Below, one piece after another: positions 20,735 through 29,866 of a stretch of DNA of 64,000 bases. The position numbers were made by a program, and so were the translations under genes. The stretch's first letter is position 1; each line of letters opens with the position of its first letter. The notes below the pieces were generated by a model that saw nothing but the letters and a program-made list of their open reading frames with translations, was not told the DNA's origin and did no database searches. Source of the stretch: Desulfobacteraceae bacterium (GTDB lineage Bacteria; Desulfobacterota; Desulfobacteria; Desulfobacterales; Desulfobacteraceae); NCBI GenBank assembly GCA_016744295.1, contig JADGEQ010000004.1, positions 62,001-126,000 of the forward strand, written 5' to 3'.

Positions 20735-21319
20735 TTGGAAATATCAAACGCTATCGATATTCTTGGAGAAAAATTTAGTTTTTCTGCTATCGATACAAAT
20801 AAAGTGATTGAGGCGTTAAACCTTCCCAAAACTGCAAAAATCTTAGATATTGGAACGGGTATGGGCAGTTTGGCAATAACGTTAGCATTGAACGGATATA
20901 GCGTTTCTACAGGGGAACCAAAAGAGGATGAATCTGTATATGCAAATCAAGGCTGGCATAACAATGCAAAAAAAGTAAATGTCGAGCATTTAATTGAATT
21001 TAATGCATTTAACGCTACAAAAATCCCATATGAAGAGAATGTCTTTGACGCCATTTTTTCTTTGGGAACCTTACACCACATCGAAGAGTCCAGTCGAATA
21101 AAAGTATTCCAAGAATTTATCCGCACAACAAAACCCAATGGAATTATTTGCCTTTTTGAGCCGAATCAAAAGGCTATCAATTTGATTCGGGCAAGTGATG
21201 TGTCGCATCCTGACGCTGCTGATCCTGACGAATATATCAAAGGCCTGAATTTAACCTCAAAAAAAATAGTGGGATCAAATTTTGATGCTTTTGTGTTAAA
21301 ACGCATTGAAGGCACATAA
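20735..21319 (+). CDS. class I SAM-dependent methyltransferase
   Basis: A methyltransferase of about 194 residues with SAM-binding loop ILDIGTGMGSLAITL and the post-motif SLGTLHHIEES typical of the Methyltransf_11 group. The start is set at TTG 20735, because AAGGAG lies 9 bases upstream; the longer frame from 20672 has no ribosome site. The substrate is unknown. The gene is A+T rich compared with the flanking core genes and stands alone, which suggests recent acquisition. Confidence 0.7.
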   Translation: MEISNAIDILGEKFSFSAIDTNKVIEALNLPKTAKILDIGTGMGSLAITLALNGYSVSTGEPKEDESVYANQGWHNNAKKVNVEHLIEFNAFNATKIPYEENVFDAIFSLGTLHHIEESSRIKVFQEFIRTTKPNGIICLFEPNQKAINLIRASDVSHPDAADPDEYIKGLNLTSKKIVGSNFDAFVLKRIEGT

Positions 21320-21395
21320 AACAATTGGGTCCATTGGTTTGCCATTTCGCCGCGCTTCAAGACAACCGGTGACTTCGCTATTTTAAGGAAGCTGT

Positions 21396-21491
21396 ATGAT
21401 AATTAAAATAGCAACTGAAAAAGACTTAATTCAAGGAGCTGTGGCCCCTGAGCTCAACCGTTCGGTTCAAGTAGAAACACGGAGGGAATAA
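21396..21491 (+). pseudogene. GNAT acetyltransferase N-terminal relic (31 codons)
   Basis: The frame begins MIIKIATEKDLIQG, like the first strand and helix of GNAT N-acetyltransferases, after a good AAGGA ribosome site. It then loses similarity and stops. Its TAA overlaps the ATG of the following hydrolase as TAATG, so it may now serve as a leader peptide. The family assignment rests on a very short stretch. Confidence 0.3.
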
Positions 21492-22468
21492 TGAGAAATC
21501 CTGTCAGAACTTGTCTTCTCATAGCAGGATTCCTAATGGTTAATCTGGCTTATGCTGGTCAGGATATTAAAATTCATGTTGACGGAGGAATGCTTCATGG
21601 TGTCCTAGAGGTTCCCTTTGACGAAGCCCCATGCCCTGTCGCGTTAATTATATCAGGATCAGGACCAACCGATCGCGACGGAAATAATCCATTGACCGGG
21701 GGAAAGAACAACAGCCTTAAGCTGCTTGCTGAAGCCCTTGCATTAAATGGAATTGCCTCTGTTCGATACGACAAGCGTGGTATCGGGGAAAGCGCCCCGG
21801 CGATGACCGAGGAGGAAGACCTCCGTTTCGATACCTACATTGATGATGCGGTTATATGGGGCAAAGAAATTCAGAAGAATAAACGATTCTCCCTCCTGGC
21901 AATAATTGGGCACAGTGAGGGGTCCTTAATTGGATTGGTAGCCTGCCAGAAAATGAACGTTAATGCATTCGTTTCAATTGCTGGTGCCGGTATTCCCGCT
22001 TCAGACCTCCTCCTCTTTCAATTGAGGTCCAAACTGCCAAAAGAGCTATTTGATACTACTGAAATTATCATAGACAAACTGAATCATGGTAAAACCGATG
22101 ATTCTGTACCGCTAACGCTGAATGCCCTGTTTCGTAAAAGCGTTCAGCCCTATTTGATATCGTGGTTTAGATATGATCCAGCAAAGGAGATATCAAAATT
22201 GAAAATTCCTATTCTGATAATACACGGTTCAACGGACATACAAATGAATGTTGACAATGCTAATGAACTCGCAAAATCAAATAGGCTTGCAAACAAGACA
22301 ACAATTAATGGTATGAATCATATATTTAAAAAGGTCTCGAATGATTTTCAGGAGCAGATATCTTCATATGGGGATCCGAGCCTACCCATTGCAGAGGACC
22401 TTGTTGAAAAAATCACATCTTTCATGATGTCGGTCGAAACAACACGACCAAACAAAAGAATGCAATAG
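21491..22468 (+). CDS. secreted alpha/beta hydrolase
   Basis: The 325-residue protein has a signal peptide (about 1-22, cleavage after AYA) and an alpha/beta hydrolase fold: GSGPTDRDGNNP near the oxyanion region, RYDKRGIGES, nucleophile elbow GHSEGS (Ser about 142), acid around HGSTDIQM and His in NGMNHIF. These are the traits of an exported esterase or peptidase-like hydrolase. Substrate unknown. The last residues (RPNKRMQ) look unrelated to the fold and may come from read-through into a flanking element. Confidence 0.8.
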   Translation: MRNPVRTCLLIAGFLMVNLAYAGQDIKIHVDGGMLHGVLEVPFDEAPCPVALIISGSGPTDRDGNNPLTGGKNNSLKLLAEALALNGIASVRYDKRGIGESAPAMTEEEDLRFDTYIDDAVIWGKEIQKNKRFSLLAIIGHSEGSLIGLVACQKMNVNAFVSIAGAGIPASDLLLFQLRSKLPKELFDTTEIIIDKLNHGKTDDSVPLTLNALFRKSVQPYLISWFRYDPAKEISKLKIPILIIHGSTDIQMNVDNANELAKSNRLANKTTINGMNHIFKKVSNDFQEQISSYGDPSLPIAEDLVEKITSFMMSVETTRPNKRMQ

Positions 22469-22595
22469 AGCACTCCTAAACTCGCGCCTGTGATGCTTGG
22501 CGTTTATGTGAGCAAAAAATGGATAAAATACAAAAATACAGAAAATTAGATATCTATTTCCAAAATACGGATCATATTGCCATCTATAATATCAG

Positions 22596-22635
22596 AAGGC
22601 CTTTCATTCAATCCTGGAGACAAGGCCTTTTTTTT
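22596..22635 (+). terminator. Rho-independent terminator after the hydrolase gene
   Basis: AAGGCCTT occurs twice with an 18-base loop and can pair with itself; the second copy runs into eight T residues. This structure overlaps a 69-codon open frame, which I therefore do not call. Confidence 0.5.
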
Positions 22636-22724
22636 ATAGTTAAAACTGCTAAAGAAAATGTTGACAGGATTTCGGAGACTCCGGAGGATAACCCTTTTTC
22701 CGCTTTTAAAAAGGAGATTTATTT

Positions 22725-23810
22725 ATGAAACGGGTACTATTTTCACTGTTAATTTTGGCAACAATGTATGGGGACTCTTTTGCTGAAGTTTTGGTTGGGA
22801 AGGACCAATATCTTTATGTTCCCAAAAGTGATAACAGGCGCCTTCTTCTTGAGCCGGGGTCTATTCTTCTAAGAAAACCGATTCCCAAAGAAGAAACCTT
22901 TAAAAAACGGATCAGGGTTATATCTTCTGGAGGAGTTGAAGGAGAGGTAAAGTCCAGGTCCATTGACAGCATCAATGATATGGGTGGGAGACTGGCTTAT
23001 GTGAAAGATGAAATAAATATTAAGGGTAATAAATATCCTGTTGGCACTATCTTTCCGGTACAAATCATCGATGATGATGATGAAATCATTTATGACCTTA
23101 CCTATGCAAAGCCTTCTTACAGCGTTAAAAACAGAGGTTTTGTGGTAAAAGAAAAATCTATTAAATATTCAGAGCATGAGTTTTTCAAACCCTTTAATCT
23201 CATTGATCCTGATGAAGTGGCCCGTTATAAATTTCCTTTTTGGAAAAAAGACCCTTTTCATAAATCGATTGAATGGGGGTGTGGCGAATCCAAGGAAGTC
23301 ACTCATACGATTGAAGCAGGCGTAATTGCCGGTGTTGAGGCAAGTGGAGGCTTTTTTAGTTTTTTCCAGGCCAAGGCAGAGGTAAGCTCAGGGGTCAGCA
23401 CATCAACGGTTTATAAAAAAATACTCAAAGATGATAATTATAAACACCGGATCACATTCTGGACATTAACCAGTGCCAACGATAATTCCAAAAGGCTGAT
23501 CAATGTTGCTTTGGAAAAAATCAGCGTCTGCGATAATAGCAAAGGTGTTAATAACAGCTATATCATCAGGTTTGAGAAAAAATATAACCTTGATGAAATC
23601 ACCATTAATGCAGCCTGGGTTAAAAATAACAATCTCCAAAACGGTGGAGGTTCACCCCTTCGCATCGACAGTCAACAGGATCTGCAGCAATTTGAAAATG
23701 CCTTAAAGGATTTTAAGTTTAAGCATACCATTGATGGCTATGACATCAAAAAAGCCGTTGTTGATTTTGCCGTCTGGTTAACGGTGAATTTAAACTATGC
23801 ACCTCAATAA
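22725..23810 (+). CDS. secreted protein of unknown function, 361 residues
   Basis: I do not recognise this family. A signal peptide (about 1-20, MKRVLFSLLILATMYG...FAE) is clear, and AAAGGAG precedes the ATG. The first half is charged and probably beta-rich. Around residues 195-225 lies an alternating small/Ser/Thr stretch (TIEAGVIAGVEASGG, then AEVSSGVSTSTVY) of the kind that forms amphipathic beta-hairpins. The rest is beta-rich, with a possible pair of cysteines. A surface or pore-forming role is conceivable but only a guess. Low G+C, alone in the accessory zone. Confidence 0.6.
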   Translation: MKRVLFSLLILATMYGDSFAEVLVGKDQYLYVPKSDNRRLLLEPGSILLRKPIPKEETFKKRIRVISSGGVEGEVKSRSIDSINDMGGRLAYVKDEINIKGNKYPVGTIFPVQIIDDDDEIIYDLTYAKPSYSVKNRGFVVKEKSIKYSEHEFFKPFNLIDPDEVARYKFPFWKKDPFHKSIEWGCGESKEVTHTIEAGVIAGVEASGGFFSFFQAKAEVSSGVSTSTVYKKILKDDNYKHRITFWTLTSANDNSKRLINVALEKISVCDNSKGVNNSYIIRFEKKYNLDEITINAAWVKNNNLQNGGGSPLRIDSQQDLQQFENALKDFKFKHTIDGYDIKKAVVDFAVWLTVNLNYAPQ

Positions 23811-23884
23811 TAAATATCAGGTTGTGGTGTTATCCAGCTAGTTTTTTGCTGTGTGGCAGCAGCTTAACTTAAGGTTTAGTCGCT

Positions 23885-24315
23885 TTGAGAAATAATAGTA
23901 AGAAGGCATTAATGGCAATAGAAATGAAAAAAGACCTGCTTTCAGATAAAATTAGAACTCTTGCTGATTCCATAGGAATAGATACTTTAGGATTTGCTGG
24001 GGCGTCGGAATTTTCGGACTATGCGTTTGCCTCTTCACCCCGACGAGACCGAAGTTGTTTTTACCAAATGCAAAAACAATCATTGTTGCAGGTATTTATA
24101 TTGGAGGGATAACCCTCCCGGCATTGAATAAGCCATATGTCCTGAATAGGGACAAGTGCCTTTCAAATTTGCTACAGATTGAAGATTTATGTATAGCAAC
24201 AGGTAAAAGGCATGACCCTTGCGTGATTGATGTCTTTATCTCGGCTGTTCGTTTTATGGAGGGGGTGAACCTCTTCCGTGGTGGTCGTTTACTCAGGAAC
24301 GGAAAAATCATATAA
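23885..24315 (+). pseudogene. QueG-like Fe-S protein relic, frameshifted and truncated
   Basis: The first frame (MKKDLLSDKIRTLADSIG, GIDTLGFAGASEF) ends in ASSPRRD. The continuation KLFLPNAKTIIVAGIYIGG is in another frame from about 24050, as if one C were lost from a CCC run (GACCGAAG instead of GACCCGAAG). After ALNKP the similarity to epoxyqueuosine-reductase-like double-cluster proteins ends, and a stop follows at 24315. Only about a third of the normal protein remains. Confidence 0.55.
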
Positions 24316-24336
24316 TTCAGCAAATGGGAGGAACCT

Positions 24337-26058
24337 ATGAAAACACCCAAAAAAGGTGAGGTCGTCTGGGCCGGCTATCCCTCGGCACATGTTTTCAACT
24401 ATGTCAGGAATAGCAAATCCAAGAAACTTAAACTCAGCCGAATCAAACACTTGCTTTGGGGTGATTGGGTCAAGGTGACCAATTACGCTTATGCAACGGA
24501 TCCAAAAGCGGATCTAAGATCGTCTGCGGAGAAAACCCAAACAAACAAAGCACCCGCCAAGATGGTCCCCGTACGGGTCCGCGGTGTGTCTGGCTACATG
24601 TTTGTTGAAGATCTCCAACCGAACCAATTGCTTGAAATTGTATTTGTCGATGTCGGCCAGGGCGATGGCGCCTTGATGGTGACGCCAGATGATAGGAAAT
24701 ACATCATTGATGCAGGGGTAGGGGACAATATGTATCGCTATCTGAAGTGGCGCTTCGCCGGTTTCAAGAGCGACACTGACTTTGATGGGTTCATCATTAC
24801 GCACCCCGATCAGGATCACTACTACGGCTTTTCCGATCTGGTGAATGACCCAAATGTCAGCTCACAGGCTATCTGGCATAACGGAATTGTAGAACAATTT
24901 GGCGTGAGCTCATCGGGAAAGCAATCCACAGCAAAGAGTGTGCTGCTTGGAAAAACCAAAAAAGTAAGCGGTCAGAAATACCTGACCGGATTGGTTGAGA
25001 CTGACAAAGATCTTCGAGACCTGCTGAAAGACAAAAAACGCTGGATCAAGCAAACTACAGGCAAGTCAAAGCGCTTTCCCGGCCTCTTGAATGACGCCCT
25101 CCTAGCAAAGGACGAAGGAAAACGACGTTTTCCAAATATTCAGATGCTTTCAACAAAGCATGGGGAAATCCACCCTGAAGGATCCTTTTTAACAGGATAC
25201 GGACCCGACAATGTTGATGGATGCACTATTCAAATACTAGGGCCCGTTGTTGAAGATATTTCAGGTAGTTCCGCGCTCCGGACATTTTCGAAGAAACCTA
25301 AAGAAACAACCGCCGAGCTGGACACAAGCAAGACCAAAAATGGTCACTCGGTGTTGCTCAAACTGAACTACAAAAATGTCTCCGTGATGTTCGGCGGCGA
25401 TCTCAACAGCTCAGCGGAGATGTTTCTTCTCGGTCACTATACGGGTTTACCGGTCTATGATCCCACTCAGGTTAGGGTGGATGAGGTGGTTGAGGCTGCT
25501 AAACCCACATTCAGGGTCGATATTGCGAAATCCTGTCACCACGGCAGTGCCGATTTCACCGATCATTTCCTAGAGACTGTTAATGCAGCGGCAACGGTTA
25601 TCTCAAGTGGTGACAATGAGAGCCATGGGCACCCACGAAGCGATACACTTGGCGCGTTGGGCCATCACGGACGCGGTGCAAGGTCGCTCATTTTCAGTAC
25701 AGAGCTCGCCCGCAGCACGAATGAGTTCAGCCGCCGAAAGGACTCTCCATGGTTTCAGGGAGCGCAGTTTAAAGCGCAAGCCGAAGCAGAGACTGACACC
25801 GCCAAGAAAGCAGCTCTGCTTAAAAAAGCAGAAGGCAAATTTGAGCTCGACAGGAAGAGAAATGTCACTGTCTATGGTGCCATCAACATCCGATCAGATG
25901 GAGAGAAAGTGGTCCTTGCCTATATGCTCGAGAAACCTTCGAAAAGCAGGCGTTGGGATATTTACACCCTTGAGTCGATCGCCGGTGGTGCGCTCCAATA
26001 CAAAAACGTTAAAGATGCTGAAAAACAAGAGGAAAAGAGGCGTAATAATCGAATATAG
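24337..26058 (+). CDS. ComEC/Rec2-like metallo-beta-lactamase fold hydrolase with N-terminal SH3-like domain
   Basis: The 573-residue soluble protein begins with about 100 residues that include an SH3b-like segment (VPVRVRGVSGYMFVEDLQ). The MBL domain follows: VFVDVGQGDGALM, IIDAGVGDN, the metal motif THPDQDHYYG, FGGDLN and SCHHGSADF. These are the marks of the stand-alone form of the ComEC nuclease-like domain, but there are no membrane segments for DNA uptake. The C-terminal 120 residues are charged. GGGAGGA precedes the ATG. G+C is higher than in its neighbours. Probably a phosphodiesterase or nuclease; the role is unknown. Confidence 0.75.
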   Translation: MKTPKKGEVVWAGYPSAHVFNYVRNSKSKKLKLSRIKHLLWGDWVKVTNYAYATDPKADLRSSAEKTQTNKAPAKMVPVRVRGVSGYMFVEDLQPNQLLEIVFVDVGQGDGALMVTPDDRKYIIDAGVGDNMYRYLKWRFAGFKSDTDFDGFIITHPDQDHYYGFSDLVNDPNVSSQAIWHNGIVEQFGVSSSGKQSTAKSVLLGKTKKVSGQKYLTGLVETDKDLRDLLKDKKRWIKQTTGKSKRFPGLLNDALLAKDEGKRRFPNIQMLSTKHGEIHPEGSFLTGYGPDNVDGCTIQILGPVVEDISGSSALRTFSKKPKETTAELDTSKTKNGHSVLLKLNYKNVSVMFGGDLNSSAEMFLLGHYTGLPVYDPTQVRVDEVVEAAKPTFRVDIAKSCHHGSADFTDHFLETVNAAATVISSGDNESHGHPRSDTLGALGHHGRGARSLIFSTELARSTNEFSRRKDSPWFQGAQFKAQAEAETDTAKKAALLKKAEGKFELDRKRNVTVYGAINIRSDGEKVVLAYMLEKPSKSRRWDIYTLESIAGGALQYKNVKDAEKQEEKRRNNRI

Positions 26059-26160
26059 GCTCAGGCAGACTAAATGCGAAGCCATATTTGGATGACGACT
26101 AGACCCAAGTGATTTGGGATCGCCTTATTTTTTTGTATCAACAGTTTAAAAAGAGAAATA

Positions 26161-27417
26161 ATGAAAATTGTAAAGCACTATTCAAACGAAAAACAGCAAT
26201 TTCTTGATCACTGTATTCAATGCGGGATTTGTGCTGATGTATGTCCTGTTTTACCGTATACGACCATCGGTAAAATTTCTTCCCAGGAAATTCAAAAAGC
26301 AGTTTTTGACAGTATTGAGAACGACAGGTTTAATCATTTTGCATATACAAAAGCCTTTGCCTGTATGGAGTGTTTTAAATGCACGACGGGTATATGCCCC
26401 CATGATCTCAATCCCATGCTGATAAATGAAATTATCAAAGGGGGCTACACCTCTAAAGGAAATATTCTTTCTCCCTTTACAGACAGCCAACAACCTTGCA
26501 GTACACATAGAATACTTGCCAGTGTTCAGGTTTCGAAAGCTGAATATAAACAAATTATGTTTCCGACCCCTGAACAGAATGTAAAATATGTTTTTTTCCC
26601 GGGTTGCAATGTATACTTTCAACCTGAAAAAATTTTGAATGCCTTGGATATTCTGGATAGCATTGGGGAGTCATATGCCTTTCTACCCGGATTAGATTAT
26701 TGCTGCGGAGATAACCATTTATTTTTTGGTCATCAAAAAGAAGGAAGTTGTATTGCCGAAGAGCTTGTCGCTAAAATTGCCAATTACAATCCTGAAGCTG
26801 TTCTGCTATGGTGTCCCACCTGTCATTGTCGCTTTGATAAGTATATATCTCCCTCAATGTCCTTACCGTTTCAAATACTTTCTTTCCCCCAGTATCTATC
26901 AACAAAAATGGAAAAATTAAAACTAACAAGTTTTGATGAAAGAATTGTAACGCTTCATGAACCCTGCAAATCAGTATACACGGGGGTGGATCGAAACGGG
27001 CCTCGTCAGGTACTTTCACAATTGCCTGGCGTAACATTGAAGGAAATGAAGCATCACGGTACGGATACGCTTTGTTGTGGCAGCGGAGCAATTTGCTGGT
27101 TTCCTGAAAGTTGCTCTCAGATTGAGGATATCCGCCTTCTGGAGGCTAAAGAGACAGGGGCAGACCAAATGATTACGGTTTGTCATTATTGCAATCAAGC
27201 GTTTGCATCCAAAGAAGCGGAATATGATTTTCAAATAGTAAGCTATATCAGTATTGTGGCAGAAGCAATGGGTATTCATCGCAGGGATAAATTTAAAGAA
27301 TACATGCATTGGAAGGATCTTGAGCTGATCTTGAAAGATATGGAACAAAATATTGAAACATCTGTTTTTGGAAAAGAAAAAATTATAGAAGTATTGCAGG
27401 CAGTATTCCTTCCATGA
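26161..27417 (+). CDS. heterodisulfide-reductase-like (Fe-S)-binding protein with CCG domains
   Basis: The 418-residue protein has two 4Fe-4S motifs at the N-terminus (CIQCGICADVCP and CMECFKCTTGICP). Two cysteine-rich CCG domains follow (LDYCCGDN with CPTCHCRF; LHEPCKS, TLCCGSGAICW and CHYCNQAF). This is the GlpC/HdrD/LutA-type architecture that moves electrons between quinones or flavoproteins and disulfides or other acceptors. It has no membrane segment and no partner subunit next to it. Low G+C and a weak ribosome site; it may be an acquired orphan. Confidence 0.8.
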   Translation: MKIVKHYSNEKQQFLDHCIQCGICADVCPVLPYTTIGKISSQEIQKAVFDSIENDRFNHFAYTKAFACMECFKCTTGICPHDLNPMLINEIIKGGYTSKGNILSPFTDSQQPCSTHRILASVQVSKAEYKQIMFPTPEQNVKYVFFPGCNVYFQPEKILNALDILDSIGESYAFLPGLDYCCGDNHLFFGHQKEGSCIAEELVAKIANYNPEAVLLWCPTCHCRFDKYISPSMSLPFQILSFPQYLSTKMEKLKLTSFDERIVTLHEPCKSVYTGVDRNGPRQVLSQLPGVTLKEMKHHGTDTLCCGSGAICWFPESCSQIEDIRLLEAKETGADQMITVCHYCNQAFASKEAEYDFQIVSYISIVAEAMGIHRRDKFKEYMHWKDLELILKDMEQNIETSVFGKEKIIEVLQAVFLP

Positions 27418-27538
27418 TTATGGGCTAATGGTTCCTGTGGGGACTCGGTAATCCCAACAGTCAAAATAGCTTGCATGTGTCAGAATTATCGGCTGGGATA
27501 TTTTTCTTACCTCTCTAAAATGATTTCATGCCATTTTA

Positions 27539-28045
27539 TTGATCGCCAAACCGTTTTTTCCCTTGATCATTGCTGTTTTTTTACTATTTCTAACCGGCTT
27601 TGTTTCACCGGTCCGGTCCCAGGAGAACAGCCAGGAAAAAACGGTTTTTAATGACATTAACGAAGCCGCCTGGCAGTCCAGCAACCCCCTGGGTGGAGAT
27701 TTTACGCTTTTCCAGACAGAATTCACCAGATCTTTTTTCAAAGGAGATATCACCCGAACCACCCGGGAGGACACAACCGCTATATTCCAGCCCTTCATTC
27801 CGGTCGGAGTGGAATATATTTTTGGGAAAAACTGGGTTCTGGGAAAATCCGTACCCACATCCAAATGGGGCGGCGGCGAAACGGTTTTGGCCCTGGGCCC
27901 AACCTTAATGTTTCCCACTGCCTCAACCGAGGAGATCGGAACAGGCAAATATTCCATCGGCCCGGCAGCCGTTGCCGGATTTATCGGCGAAGAATATAAT
28001 GTGTCCTTCAAAATCATGCCCATCATCTTTAAACTGTTCAAATAG
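27539..28045 (+). pseudogene. truncated outer-membrane transporter-like protein
   Basis: A signal peptide (FFPLIIAVFLLFLTGFV) and the start of a beta-barrel 'transporter' protein (IFQPFIPVGVEYIFG, ALGPTLMFPTAS, SIGPAAVAGFIGEE) are readable. The usual barrel would continue for another 100 or more residues, but the frame ends in MPIIFKLFK after about 168 codons. The only start is TTG without a ribosome site. I judge it a decaying gene. Confidence 0.45.
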
Positions 28046-28364
28046 GCTGTCCCGGAAAAATCCATTAAGATACCTGAATGTTTCTTCAGACCTGTCACGG
28101 AAAGAGGAACAATATAACAGAATACTCGTTCAAAAATATTTTGCATAAACCGGTGCTTATTTTTTTCACAGAGAGCCCCATACAGAGGCTCTCTGTGAAA
28201 CAAGTTGTTTTTAAAAATCCCTCGCCAGTAGGGGAGGGAAAAAATTTCAATGATCTTAAAATCCGTGTCATGCTCTGCCATTATCTTGGCATGATGCCCG
28301 GACAATTGCTGGGGATCAAGCCGAGATACCACCATTTATTTCTCCTTAAAAACAACAGATCTCT
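28046..28364. other. 319-bp non-coding stretch with a perfect 14-bp hairpin
   Basis: TTTCACAGAGAGCC (28164-28177) and its exact complement (28187-28200) flank a 9-base loop. There is no T-run after the stem on either strand, so it is not a standard terminator. Open frames on both strands here lack start signals and family resemblance. Confidence 0.4.
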
Positions 28365-29225
28365 CTATGAACTGCCCTGTGAATCTGACAAAAAACCGTC
28401 TATAAGTTCCACGATCAATAGGGCTCCCCGGGAATTTAGATGAATATTGTCCGTTAAAAAGGCAAACCCATTGCCCTGTGAAATTTTATCCCAGGTTTTT
28501 CCCAAAATGTAATGATTGAAAATAGCCCAGTACATGAGTCCTGAATTACCGGCCATGTAGGAACTTTTCACTCCAGGTTTCTCTGTTTTCAGAACCTTAT
28601 CCATCGATTCATTGAGGGGGAGATACCCCAAATTGTGTTGGTTTGCCAGTTTTTTGATGAATTCCGAGTATTCCCTGGCCCTTTGATAATCGCTGTGTTC
28701 TCTATCCTCTGTAATGGGGGGAAGGGAAAGCAAACCAATCTTTGCCGTGGTTTTCTCTTGGAGAATATCAATAATGGCAGTCAGGTTTTTTTCATACCAA
28801 CGGCGATTGGGGACCTGGGGGAGGTTAAACTTCTTGATATACCTGGCAGCACTCTTTTCAGTCAAAGTTGCCTGAACATCGTTGGTGCCAACCAGGATCG
28901 TGATAATATCAGGATTGCATTTAATAACCGGATCAAGCCTTTCCAGCAAATTGTGGGCTAACTCGCTGTTGATACCTGCATTCACAAAAGAGATATCCCT
29001 GTCAGGGTATCGCCTTTTCAGTTCATCAACATAGTTATGGCTCACCCTTCCGTGGGTAATACTGTCCCCCAGACACACCACCACCTTACCTGACCGTTTC
29101 CCAGAAGCCAGAAATGATTCCGGTGTGTTATGGGGAAGCCTGGTGGCAGATTGATATCCATACACCAGGATGAGAACCATCACTGCAACAATGATTAGTG
29201 GAACGATTAAAATTATTTTATCCAT
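28365..29225 (-). CDS. SGNH/GDSL-type hydrolase, membrane-anchored
   Basis: The 286-residue protein has an N-terminal hydrophobic anchor (about 3-22) and the SGNH blocks: GDSITHG with catalytic Ser (block I), a Gly in block II (FVNAGINSE), VGTNDV (block III) and DNIHLNSRG with the Asp-His pair (block V). Such enzymes are esterases, lipases or acyl hydrolases acting in the periplasm. No substrate can be named. Neighbours on both sides are relics, but this frame is intact. Confidence 0.85.
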   Translation of the reverse strand: MDKIILIVPLIIVAVMVLILVYGYQSATRLPHNTPESFLASGKRSGKVVVCLGDSITHGRVSHNYVDELKRRYPDRDISFVNAGINSELAHNLLERLDPVIKCNPDIITILVGTNDVQATLTEKSAARYIKKFNLPQVPNRRWYEKNLTAIIDILQEKTTAKIGLLSLPPITEDREHSDYQRAREYSEFIKKLANQHNLGYLPLNESMDKVLKTEKPGVKSSYMAGNSGLMYWAIFNHYILGKTWDKISQGNGFAFLTDNIHLNSRGALLIVELIDGFLSDSQGSS

Positions 29226-29315
29226 GATGTCCCCGTTTTTAAAAAAACCTAATGGTTTTTATTGAAATAATTTTTTTTAGCCCACCGAATCAATTATCCG
29301 ATCATACACGCTCAG

Positions 29316-29866
29316 TCAACCCAAACGGTGTATCTCTAAGATACAGGTGAAAAATGCCAATCCTCCCATGGCATAAAAAGCGGCATTCATACCCAAGTGA
29401 TCCCGAATCGTTCCTCCCAGAACCGGTTTGATACCAAGACCCAGCATCACAGCCATGTTTAAAGTGCCCATATAAAGCCCCAGTTTTTGTTTTGGTGCAA
29501 TATTGGTGGCCAGGCCGTGGCAATGGGTACCACCAGAACAGAGGTCTTTCCGTGGAGAAACCGGATAAAAATAGGACTTTCAGCCTGGGAAGGCAATACA
29601 TATGAAACTGAAATCAAAGAATATGAAAAAAGCCCTGCCACAATGAATCTTTTTCGACCCCATTTGTCAGAAAGGCGTCCGGCCAACGGATTAAAAAAGG
29701 TTCGGGAAATATTAAAAGAGGCAATAATGAACCCGACTAAAAAACCGCCTGCACCCAGCTCCACAGCATATACCGGTGTGATTGGCCAAATGATTCCAAG
29801 GCCGATCATGGCCACCCCAACGGAAACGGAAAGTAAAAAAAGAACGCCGGAAGAAGACCTGTTCAT
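29316..29866 (-). pseudogene. MFS transporter relic, frameshifted and truncated
   Basis: The N-terminal frame (from MNRSSSGVLFLL) has the MFS motif GRLSDKWGRKRFI and runs to ATAWPP. Similarity continues in another frame (APKQKLGLYMG, GTIRDHLGMNAAFYAMGG) after the loss of about one base near 29520, then stops at 29316. Only the first five or six of twelve membrane helices remain. Confidence 0.6.

Noticed and set aside
22519-22728. A 69-codon plus-strand frame ending in ATGA overlap with the secreted-protein gene
   Set aside because: It contains the terminator-like hairpin at 22596-22635, has no ribosome site, and the composition is not gene-like.
25583-26095. A 170-codon frame inside the MBL gene
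   Set aside because: It is a shadow frame of the MBL gene, which has clear motifs in its own frame.
26092-26140. CCCAA/TTGGG inverted repeat with a later T-run as a terminator after the MBL gene
   Set aside because: The stem is only five bp and the T-run begins about 12 bases after it.
27526-28335. A 269-codon minus-strand frame over the outer-membrane protein relic
   Set aside because: It is the antisense shadow of the relic in its downstream half; the rest has no recognisable domain.
28078-28443. A 121-codon plus-strand frame
   Set aside because: It contains the 14-bp hairpin, overlaps the SGNH gene on the other strand, and has no ribosome site.
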